Assembly: GCA_021613375.1 (NCBI GenBank)
Contig: CM038704.1
Location: forward strand, 2,607,647 to 2,671,646
Direction of reading: 5' to 3'
Length of the DNA stretch: 64,000 nt
From: Megaleporinus macrocephalus
Lineage: Eukaryota > Chordata > Actinopteri > Characiformes > Anostomidae
The position numbers and the translations under genes are program-made. Positions within the stretch are counted from its first letter, which is position 1. Each line of letters opens with the position of its first letter. Below are positions 1 to 9,056 of this stretch, one piece after another. The notes beneath the pieces are model-generated. The model had not been told where the DNA came from and searched no databases. It saw only the letters and a list, made by a program, of their open reading frames with translations.

Positions 1-1425
1 TAGTATGGTGGTGTAGTGGTTAGTACGGTGGTGTAGTGTACAGTACGGTGGTGTAGTGGTTAGTATGGTGGTGTAGTGGTTAGTATGGTGATGTAGTGGT
101 TAGTATGGTGGTGTAGTGGCCAGTATGCTGGTGTAGTGGTCAATATGGTGATGTAGTAGTCAGTACGGTGGTGTAGAGGTTAGTATGGCGTTGTAGTGGT
201 TAGTACGATGGTGTAGCGTTTAGTATGGTGGTGTAGTGGTTAGTATGGTGGTGTAGTGGTTAGTACAGTGGTGTAGTGGTTAGTACGGTGGTGTAGCGCT
301 TAGTATGGTGGTGTAGTGGTTAGTATGGTGGTGTAGTGGTTAGTATGGTGGTGTAGTGGTTAGTATGGTGGTGTAGTGGTTAGTACAGTGGTGTAGTGGT
401 TAGTACGGTGGTGTAGCGTTTAGTATGGTGGTGTAGTGGTTAGTATGGTGGTGTAGTGGTTAGTATGGTGGTGTAGTGGTTAGTACAGTGGTGTAGTGGT
501 TAGTACGGTGGTGTAGCGTTTAGTATGGTGGTGTAGTGGTTAGTATGGTGGTGTAGTGGTTAGTACAGTGGTGTAGTGGTTAGTATGGTGGTGTAGCGTT
601 TAGTATGGTGGTGTAGTGGTTAGTATGGTGGTGTAGTGGTTAGTATGGTGGTGTAGTGGTTAGTACAGTGGTGTAGTAGTTAGTACAGTGGTGTAGTGGT
701 TAGTATGGTGGTGTAGTGGTCAGTATGGTGGTGTAGTGGTTAGTACGGTGATGTAGTGGTCAGTACGGTGATGTAGTGGTTAGTACGGTGGTGTAGTGGT
801 TAGTATGGTGGTGTAGTGGTCAGTACGGTGATGTAGTGGTTAGTACGGTGGTGTAGTGGTTAGTACGGTGGTGTAGTGGTTAGTACGGTGGTGTAGTGGT
901 TAGTATGGTGGTGTAGTGGTTAGTACGGTGGTGTAGTGGTCAGTATGGTGGTGTAGTGGTTAGTATGGTGGTGTAGTGGTCAGTACGGTGGTGTAGTAGT
1001 TAGTACGGTGGTGTAGTGGTCAGTACGGTGGTGTAGTGGTTAGTACGGTGATGTAGTGGTCAGTATGGTGATGTAGTGGTCAGTATGGTGGTGTAGTGGT
1101 TAGTACGGTGGTGTAGTGGTTAGTATGGTGGTGTAGTGGTTAGTACGGTGGTGTAGTGGTTAGTATGGTGGTGTAGTGGTTAGTACGGTGGTGTAGTGGT
1201 TAGTAAGGTGGTGTAGGGGTTAGTATGGTGGTGTAGTGGTCAGTATGGTGGTGTAGTGGTTAGTATGGTGGTGTAGTGGTCAGTATGGTGGTGTAGTGGT
1301 TAGTATGGTGGTGTAGTGGTTAGTATGGTGGTGTAGTGGTCAGTATGGTGGTGTAGTGGTTAGTGTAGTGGTTAGTATGGTGGTGTATTGGTCAGTATGG
1401 TGGTGTAGTGATCAGCACTGTCTCC
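1..1425 (+). repeat. 20-bp minisatellite made of SINE box-A units (array 1)
   Basis: About 70 head-to-tail copies of a 20-bp unit, consensus TAGTATGGTGGTGTAGTGGT, running from the window edge, so the true left end is not seen. Variation is mainly TATGG/TACGG/TACAG and GGT/GGC/GTT at the unit joint. Each unit contains TGGTGTAGTGG, which fits the pol III box A pattern and matches the D-arm of tRNA-type genes. The array runs directly into the body of a tRNA-derived SINE at about 1415-1430, so the unit is best read as the amplified 5' head of that SINE. No open frame of interest. Confidence 0.93.
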
Positions 1426-1700
1426 TCACAGTAAGATGATCTGGGTTGGATTCCCGGTCTGGGTGGTTCTGTGTGGAGTGTGTATGTTCTCTCCGTGCTT
1501 GAGTGGGTTCCTCCGGGTACTCTGGTTTCCTCCCACAGTCCAAACACATGTATGTTAGGATCCTCACTCTAAACTGAGTGTGTGTTGGCCATGCAATGGA
1601 CTGGTGACCTATCTATGGTGTACCCCACCTTCACCCAATGATATGTTTGGCTCCAGCCCCTCTGTGACCCTGACTAGCGGGATACAGTGTAAGATGGATG
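1426..1700 (+). mobile_element. tRNA-derived SINE body (copy 1)
   Basis: The array is followed by a tRNA-like segment (CACTGTCTCCTCACAG, then GGTTGGATTCC at 1444-1454, a box B with the usual C replaced by G). After it comes the tRNA-unrelated body typical of a widespread fish SINE (CTCCGGGTACTCTGGTTTCC, then CAGTCCAAACACATG), and it ends in GATGGATGGA near 1693-1704. A closely related body lies at 17505-17715 and reverse-strand truncated copies lie at 52067-52330 and 54098-54181. Placement in a Mermaid-like family is recollection, not tested. The damaged box B suggests it is not transcriptionally intact. Confidence 0.85.
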
Positions 1701-2155
1701 GATGGAGTAGTAAATAATGGAGATCAAAACTATGGAATGCGAACACGTATGGAATTATGGCTGGAGCAGAATAAAACATCTGGTTGTGTTTAAAGAATGT
1801 TTAGAGGGTCTTTTAGAAATGAGCTCATTTGCTCTGATACTTTGAACATTCTGGCGAGCAGCTTCATGAGGAGCCACATGAGCTGCTTCTCTAACAGGAC
1901 TGAAGAAGATGCTTTTGGTGATCTTCTCATATTCCCACAGCAATGGCGTCTGCCAATTTTGGCAGGAATGGGACGGATGTTTCTTTGAGATTCACTCTGA
2001 GTGCTGTTTTATAAAGTGGCATGCAAAAGTTTGACACCAGTCGAAATGTATCTTACTGTCAGTGGCTCAGTATGTAAAAGATGACCTGATTTCCAAAAGA
2101 CATGAAGTTAAAGACGAAACATTAATAATTTAAGCAAGATTATTTTTTAATTTCC
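1701..2155. other. Unassigned stretch, probably transposon debris
   Basis: No credible gene. The phrase AGCAGCTTCATGAGG near 1858-1872 and the sequence around it resemble a widespread decayed Tc1-like repeat of fishes, and CAAAAGTTTGACACC at 2026-2040 looks like a Tc1-type terminal motif. Short open frames here (62-63 codons) on both strands have no recognisable product. Confidence 0.4.
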
Positions 2156-2560
2156 GTCTAGTGCAGTTTCTGAATATCAGAAAAGAAAATAAGCCTCAGG
2201 CAAAAGTTTGATTGGTCAGTACTTAATAACACCCTCCTTGGCAAGAGCCACAGCCTGTAAACGCTCTTTGTAGCAGCTGAGAGGCTTTCAGTTCATGTTT
2301 GGAGGATTATTTTAACCTATTCTTTCTTTCTAAAGGCTTCCAGTGCTGCAGAATTCTTGCATGTGCTGCTCTTTTGAGGTCTATCCACATATTTTGGTTG
2401 GGGGACTGTGAGGGCCACGGCAGAACCTTCGACTTGTGCCTCTTGATTTAGCCCGTGGTAAATTTTGAGGTGTGTTTAGGATCATTATCCTGTTTTCTTC
2501 TTCAGCTTGTTTACAGACTGTGTGATGTTCCCTTCCAGAATTAGCTGGTATTAAACTGAA
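2156..2560 (-). pseudogene. Decayed Tc1/mariner-like transposase, C-terminal part
   Basis: Read on the reverse strand, 2471-2492 encodes QDNDPKH, the signature around the second catalytic Asp of Tc1-like DDE transposases. It is followed by WPSQSPNQNMW (about 2388-2420) in place of the usual WPSQSPDLNPIENLW block. The C-terminal end is near 2230, where KGG-like residues are still visible. In-frame stops interrupt the reading, the catalytic Glu region is eroded and there is no N-terminal DNA-binding part. It is a dead fossil and no product is expected. A CAAAAGTTTGATT motif at 2201 may be a remnant of the element end. Confidence 0.75.
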
Positions 2561-2877
2561 TCCACTCTTCTCTCCACCAGTGAGATGTTCTCATTGCCAG
2601 TGAATGCAGCACAAGCCCAAAGCCTGATCAATTGGCCCTCATACCAACAGCTGCGGAGTCATTCACGCATTCAAATTCTGCTTTCCTTTATCACCAAACA
2701 TACTTTTACTCATTTCAGAACTTGTTCCCAAACTGCATCAGGCTTGTTTAGAGGTTCCTCTTGATTTACTTTTATGGAATTTGGCAGACGTTGTTATCCA
2801 GAGTAACTTGCTCCAGCCAACATGTCCATGTAGGCCCCATCTTGGCTTTATGGGTTTTACATGGCTTTTTGATTGTT
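2561..2877. other. Spacer with the start of a dispersed repeat
   Basis: Mostly unassigned AT-rich DNA. From about 2784 it contains GGCAGACGTTGTTATCCAGA, the opening of a dispersed repeat common in fishes. The continuation of that repeat (ACAGGTAGGTGAAGGTGGTG, then GGAGTCTTACCCAAGGACTC) is found only at 4160-4610. The 24-bp array and the palindrome therefore sit inside this element. Confidence 0.5.
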
Positions 2878-3716
2878 GGGTTATACCTCTGGGCTCCAGT
2901 TGGGTTATAACTCTGGGCTCCAGTTGGGTTATAACTCTGGGCTCCAGTTGGGTTATAACTCTGGGCTCCAGTTGGGTTATAACTCTGGGCTCCAGCTGGG
3001 TTATAACTCTGGACTCCAGTTGGGTTATACCTCTGGGCTCCAGTTGGGTTATAACTCTGGGCTCCAGTTAGGTTATAACTCTGGACTCCAGTTGGGTTAT
3101 AACTCTGGGCTCCAGTTGGGTTATAACTCTGGGCTCCAGTTGGTTTAGAACTTTAGGCTTCAGTTGGGTTATAACTCTGGGCTCCAGTGGAGTTATAACT
3201 TTGGGCTCCAGTTGGGTTATAACTTTGGGCTCCAGTTGGGTTATAACTCTGGGCTCCAGTTGGGTTATACCTCTGGGCTCCAGTTGGGTTATAACTCTGG
3301 GCTCCAGTTGGGTTATAACTCTGGGCTCCAGCTGGGTTATAACTCTGGACTCCAGTTGGGTTATAACTTTGGGCTCTAGTTGGGTTACAACTTTGGGCTC
3401 CAGTTGGGTTATAACTTTGGGCTCCAGTTGGGTTATAACTCTGGACTCCAGTTGGGTTATAAATCTGGGCTCCAGTTGGGTTATAACTTTGGGCTCTAGT
3501 TGGGTTATAACTTTGGGCTCCAGTTGGGTTATAACTTTGAGCTCTAGTTAGGTTATAACTTTGGGCTCCAGTTGGGTTATAACTTTGAGCTCTAGTTAGG
3601 TTATAACTTTGGGCTCCAATTGGATTATAAAATTGGGCTCCAGTTGGATTATAACTCTGGGCTCCAGTTGGGTTATAACTTTGGGCTCTAGTTGGGTTAT
3701 AACTCTGGGCCCCAGT
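2878..3716 (+). repeat. 24-bp minisatellite
   Basis: About 35 copies of a 24-bp unit beginning GGGTTATAACTCTGGGCTCC, with TTTGGG and CCTCTGG variants. The unit is a multiple of three, so forward frames are open as eight-residue repeats (such as LGYNSGLQ). With no flanking gene structure these are not taken as coding. The right-hand third is more diverged, with CTCTAGTTAGG variants at 3540-3600. Confidence 0.95.
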
Positions 3717-3900
3717 TGGATCAGTTTGTGGGCACCATTTCGGTTACATTTGTGGTCCCAGGCCACAAGTGGCCCACAATGGCAAGTTAACTGGGCCCCA
3801 GGTGGGCCACCATTCTTGGGTCCCAGTTAACCTGCCAATGTGGGCCACTTGTGGCCTGGTACCAAAACTGTAACCCAAATGGCGCCCACAAACTGATCCA
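3717..3900. repeat. Imperfect palindrome, 84-bp arms
   Basis: Arm 3717-3800 is the reverse complement of 3817-3900 with about eight mismatches. Both arms carry TGGATCAGTTTGTGGG at the outer end and CCACAAGTGGCCCACA inside. The spacer is about 16 bp, so this could extrude as a hairpin. The inner GGCCCAC words recur at 23100-23420, suggesting a dispersed family. The following 250 bases (3901-4150) are unassigned. Confidence 0.8.
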
Positions 3901-4159
3901 GGCTGTAGTCGTGGACGCCATTTGTGTCACTGAGTTAGGCTACGTTTGTGGCCCCAGCAGGGTTACAGTTATTTCTGTTTTGGCTGCGAGGTCAGTGTAT
4001 GATTGTTCACATGCAGCCCAGATTGGTCCCATTAGTGACCCAAACACACCCAGGGGACCCATATGGAGCCCATATGGACAAATCTTGGTGGGCCCCAACT
4101 GGGTTGCCTAAGGAGACACAATTGGCAGCCCATCTTTAACACGTGTGAGGAACATGTTG

Positions 4160-4545
4160 ACTGGGATAGTATACCTGTACATAGGTAGGTGAAGGTGGTG
4201 TTACAGTGTACCTGTACACAGGTAGGTGAAGGTAGTGTTACAGTTTACCTGTACATAGGTAGGTGAAGGTGGTGTTACAGTGTACCTGTACACAGGTAGG
4301 TGAAGGGAGTGTTACAGTTTACCTGTACATAGGTAGGTGAAGGTGGTGTTACAGTTTACCTGTATGCAGGTAGGTGAAGATAGTGTTACAGTTTACCTGT
4401 ACATAGGTAGGTGAAGGTGGTGTTACAGTTTACCTGTACATAGGTAGGTGAAGGTGGTGTTACAGTTTACCTGTACGCAGGTAGGTGAAGGTGGTGTTAC
4501 AGTTTACCTGTACGCAGGTGAGTGAAGGTGGTGTTAGGAGTCTTA
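4160..4545 (+). repeat. 36-bp minisatellite (copy 1)
   Basis: About ten copies of a unit containing TTACCTGTACATAGGTAGGT then GAAGGTGGTGTTACAG. CCTGTAC/ACAGG is a short internal dyad. The same unit is amplified at 23925-24672. The array sits inside a dispersed repeat whose right part (GGAGTCTTACCCAAGGACTC) follows at 4536-4556. Confidence 0.93.
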
Positions 4546-5060
4546 CCCAAGGACTCTTATTGGTATAGTGTAGGGTGGTAACCCAGCTGAGGAATCAAAC
4601 TCCCCAGTCTATGGCATGGATACACTATGCCTACCATACAGTTGCAAATATCTGTCTTTGAATGTTGTGGTGAGGATGCAGGAAAGGTTTCCATCTGCTG
4701 ACTCTTCCATGAGGGTCTTATTTGTGGAGGCGATGCTGCACAGTAGATCAATACACCACCATCTCCAGAGTTTGGACAGTCTTCCTGAAGGTCTTTGCTA
4801 TCTGCTAGGGCTCTGCTATCTTCTTATAGCCTCTCCTGCTTTGCGGTCATCAGTTATTGTAATGATCAGAGTGCTGGGCAGCTGCTTAGAGGAGCCCATG
4901 GCTGCTGACTGGGGCTGTAAGGAGTCTGCGAATTTACAGAGCTTTAAATTTTGCATGACCTCGTCTTTCCTAACGATGATCGTGAACAAGCCACAGTTGT
5001 AATAAGCTAATTAAGGCCTGGTAAACGTTATCTAAGCACTCAGATCTCTTGGGCTGCCTC
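4546..5060. mobile_element. Dispersed repeat tail and DNA-transposon-like fragment
   Basis: 4546-4625 continues the dispersed repeat (GGACTCTTATTGGTATAGTG). From about 4700 the sequence resembles a fish DNA-transposon remnant, ending around CAAGCCACAGTTGTAATAAG (4987) and CTCAGATCTCTTGGG (5039). A 128-codon forward frame at 4616-5002 has no recognisable domain and lies within this repeat material, so I do not call it a gene. Family assignment is uncertain. Confidence 0.45.
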
Positions 5061-5932
5061 GTAGTGCTTGATTCATCCGACTGCAGCGTGCAGCAGAGAC
5101 ACTGTAGTATATATTTCTGCTGCGACTCACAGAGCCGGTATTAAAACCTGGAAAAACTGGTTGGAAAATAAATATTGTACTCAAACTTGGACTGACATGG
5201 AAGGAGCACTCGATCGGAGTCAGTAGCACGGGCTGTAATTCTGGTACACTTGAAAGGAAGAGAAAATGCTCTGACTCATGATACATTTGCAGGTGAATCT
5301 AAAGGTACGTTGCTTTAGCAATTATTGTCTGAGTGGCGGGATAGAGAGATGAGGTTGTAAAAGCAGATAAAGTGCTACAGAGATTCTGTAATTCCGCTGT
5401 TTGTTGCTTTTACCAAATTTAGAAGATCTTTTACTGCGGCTGCTGTCGACTCGGATTCGGGTTGGATGCTTCCTCCACCTTCTGTCACGGACAAGTCATG
5501 AGGGATGACAGGGTCTATAATTGTTGAACGAATTTTGCTGGAAATTTTACTTCAGTACGGTATGTATGCCAAGGCCTCCTGTTTGGGCCCCTCTGCCACA
5601 GTCTACCCCTCGGGCCTCTGGGTTGGCGGCACTCAGGAAAATGTAGCCTTTACTAAAAAGAGAAGCAGAGAAAATGTTTCTGAGTCTTTGTTTGATGGAG
5701 GATTGTATGTAGTCCACAGCACCGAAATGCAGATATACAAAAAACAGACGCCACTATTTAAGATAAAAAGGAAACATTCAAACAAGAACCTGGCAAATAA
5801 GATCAGTCTGGGTCAGAACCGGGCGGTACCGGCAATAAAACTCTTCCTAAACTACAGATAAATACCAACAATCTGCCAAACTGCAGACAAACATACAGGT
5901 TTAATTAAAACTAATTACGTGTTTCTTTGACC
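5061..5932. other. Unassigned low-repeat DNA
   Basis: No tandem repeat and no recognised element. A 118-codon forward frame at 5505-5861 shows no signal peptide, membrane segment or known motif, and no splice context I can defend. Confidence 0.4.
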
Positions 5933-8390
5933 ATTTAGCACTAGCTAACCCTAACAGCTGAGGTAATACATCAACAGAGATTGAATGTTCTAGATAGTTC
6001 TTGGTGTTTAGCACTAGCTAACCCTAACAGCTGAGGTAATACATTAACAGAGATTGAATGTTCTAGATAGTTCTTGGTGTTTAGCACTAGCTAACCCTAA
6101 CAGCTGAGGTAATACATCAACAGAGATTGAATGTTCTAGATAGTTCTTGGTGTTTAGCACTAGCTAACCCTAACAGCTGAGGTAATACATCAACAGAGAT
6201 TGAATGTTCTAGATAGTTCTTGGTGTTTAGCACTAGCTAACCCTAACAGCTGAGGTAATACATCAACAGAGATTGAATGTTCTAGATAGTTCTTGGTGTT
6301 TAGCACTAGCTAACCCTAACAGCTGAGGTAATACATCAACAGAGATTGAATGTTCTAGATAGTTCTTGGTGTTTAGTACTAGCTAACCCTAACAGCTGAG
6401 GTAATACATTAACAGAAATCTAATGTTCTAGTTAGTTATTGGTGTTTAACACTAGCTAACCCTAACAGCTGAGGTAATATATTAACAGAGATCTAATGTT
6501 CTAGATATGTATAGGTGTTTAGCACTAGCTAACCCTAACAGCTGAGGTAATACATTAACAAAGATCTAATGTTATAGATATTTATTGGTGTTTAGCACTA
6601 GCTAACCCTAACAGCTGAGGTAATACATTAACAAAGATCTAATGTTATAGATATTTATAGGTGTTTAGCACTAGCTAACCCTAACAGCTGAGGTAATACA
6701 TTAACAAAGATCTAATGTTATATATAGTTATTGGTGTTTAGCACTAGCTAACCCTAACAGCTGAAGTAATACATTAACAGAGATCTAATGGTCTAGATTG
6801 TTATTGGTGTTTAGCACTAGCTAACACGAACAGCTGAGGTAATACATTAACAAAGATCTAATGTTATAGATAGTTATTGGTGTTTAGCACTAGCTAACCC
6901 TAACAGCTGAGGTAATACATTAACAGAGATCTAATGGTCTAGATAGTTATTGGTGTTTAGCACTAGCTAACCCTAACAGCTGAGGTAATACATTAACAGA
7001 GATCTAATGTTATAGATAGTTATTGGTGTTTAGCACTAGCTAACACGAACAGCTGAGGTAATACATTAACAAAGATCTAATGTTATAGATAGTTATTGGT
7101 GTTTAGCACTAGCTAACCCTAACAGCTGAGGTAATACATTAACAGAGATCTAATGGTCTAGATAGTTATTGGTGTTTAGCACTAGCTAACCCTAACAGCT
7201 GAGGTAATACATTAACAGAGATCTAATGTTCTAGATAGTTATTGAAGTTTAGCACTAGCTAACCCTAACAGCTGAGGTAATACATTAACAGAGATCTAAT
7301 GTTCTAGATAGTTATTGGTGTTTAGCACTAGCTAACCCTAACAGCTGAGGTAATACATTAACAAAGATCTAATGTTCTAGATAGTTATTGAAGTTTAGCA
7401 CTAGCTAACCCTAACAGCTGAGGTAATACATTAACAGAGATCTAATGTTCTAGATAGTTATTGAAGTTTAGCACTAGCTAACCCTAACAGCTGAGGTAAT
7501 ACATTAACAGAGATCTAATGTTCTAGATAGTTATTGGTGTTTAGCACTAGCTAACCCTAACAGCTGAGGTAATACATTAACAAAGATCTAATGTTATAGA
7601 TAGTTATTGGTGTTTAGCACTAGCTAACCCTAGCAGCTGAGGTAATACATTAACAGAGATCTAATGTTCTAGATAGTTATTGGTGTTTAGCACTAGCTAA
7701 CCCTAACAGCTGAGGTAATATATTAACAGAGATTGAATGTTCTAGATAGTTCTTGGTATTTAGCATTAGCTAACCCTAACAGCTGAGGTAATACATTAAC
7801 AGATAGTTCTTGGTATATTGTTAATGCTAACAGCTGAGGTAATACATTAACACAGATGTAATGTTCTAGACCATTTATGGTGTTTAACACTAGCTAACAC
7901 TAAAAGCTGAGGTAATATATTAACGAAGATGCAACGTTCTAGATCGTTTATGGTGTTTAACACTAGCTAACACTAAAATCTGAGGTAATATATTAACGAA
8001 GATGCAACGTTCTAGATCGTTTATGGTGTTTAACACTAGCTAACACTAAAATCTGAGGTAATATATTAACGAAGATGTAATGTTCTAGACAGTTCTTAGT
8101 GTTTAGCACTAGTTAGCGCTAACAGCTAAGGTAATACCTTAACAGAGATCTAATGTTCTAGGTAGGTAATTAGTGTTTAGCACTGGCTAACACTAACCGC
8201 TTAGGTAATAGATTAAGACAGATGTAATGTTCTAGACAGTTCTTAGTGTTTAGCTCTAGCTTACACTAACAGCTGAGGTAATATATAAAAAGAGATGTAA
8301 TGTTCTAGATAGCTATTGGCTTCCAGCACTGGCTAATAGTAATAGCTGAAGTAAAATGTTAATACAGATCTAATGTTCTAGATAGTTCTT
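5933..8390 (+). repeat. 73-bp satellite-like array with telomere-like motif (array 1)
   Basis: About 33 copies of a 73-bp unit, exact in spacing where measured (unit starts at 5937, 6010, 6083). The unit reads AGCACTAGCTAACCCTAACA, then GCTGAGGTAATACAT, then GTTCTAGATAGTT. About two dozen units keep CTAACCCTAAC, which on the other strand is TTAGGGTTA, the half-site pattern of telomere-repeat-binding Myb domains. The left copies (5937-6360) are almost identical and copies right of about 7780 are heavily diverged. A related array lies at 47200-49345. Confidence 0.95.
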
Positions 8391-9056
8391 ATTGCCGCTG
8401 CAGGATCTACAGTAACGTTAGAGTGTCTGGGAGATGAAGTTACAGGTAAACCAGGTGAGAGTAAAATGAGAGAATATGTATTGATGTTAAGGCACGCCCC
8501 CTGTGGTAGAGGGGGCGGAGTCAGCAGTGGCTCATTATCATTTAAAGGTACAGACCCTGGAAGCGGCCGCTCTGAACAGGACTGTTTATACGGGAGGAGA
8601 AGAAAGAGCTGAGCTGCTACAGCCTCCTGCTGTTTCCACCAGAACATGTTCAGACACTTCATTAGGACCCCAGAGAGACTCCTTTAGGAAAAGGGGGATA
8701 ATATGTCACTCCTAATACAGGGACTCGGGAAAGGAGTGTGTTTGGTGACATGTTTAGGCTGTAAGCTGAGGTTCTGTTGCTGAGCTGGCATTAGAGCGCG
8801 AGCGCTGTGAGCACACCAACCCATCACATTAGCAAACCCGAGCCACTGATCGAGCGTCCAGGAATTTTACAGCGCTGGTCCCCAGGAAGGCCACTTATCC
8901 AGATACGGCGGGTGTGTTTGTGTTGGGTGGGCGCCAGCAGCGGTTTATTGGCACTGCGCGTTGGAGTGGATGCTGAGCCGCATGAGAGGGAGCAGCGCGT
9001 CTGTGTGGAGGCCTGAACTGTGGCCGAGACCTCTGGGACTGAATTAGAGAGGCATT
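8391..9056. other. Dispersed-repeat fragment and unique DNA before the 16-bp array
   Basis: 8485-8712 resembles a short nonautonomous DNA element common in otophysan fishes (CTCATTATCATTTAAAGGTA, later GGGGGATAATATGTCACTCC). 8713-9056 is unique and contains several CpG dinucleotides. No gene called. Confidence 0.5.

Noticed and set aside
1..1425. CRISPR-like or bacterial direct-repeat array
   Set aside because: Units are contiguous 20-mers without spacers, and the context is clearly vertebrate.
1441..1460. Functional tRNA gene at the SINE box B
   Set aside because: Box B lacks the invariant C and there is no acceptor stem pairing; it is a SINE head.
4616..5002. 128-codon forward frame
   Set aside because: Lies in transposon-like repeat sequence and has no domain or splice context.
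5505..5861. 118-codon forward frame
   Set aside because: No recognisable protein features and no neighbouring gene structure.
5933..8390. True interstitial telomere
   Set aside because: Only one CTAACCCTAAC per 73-bp unit rather than uninterrupted hexamers; the site is embedded in an unrelated unit.
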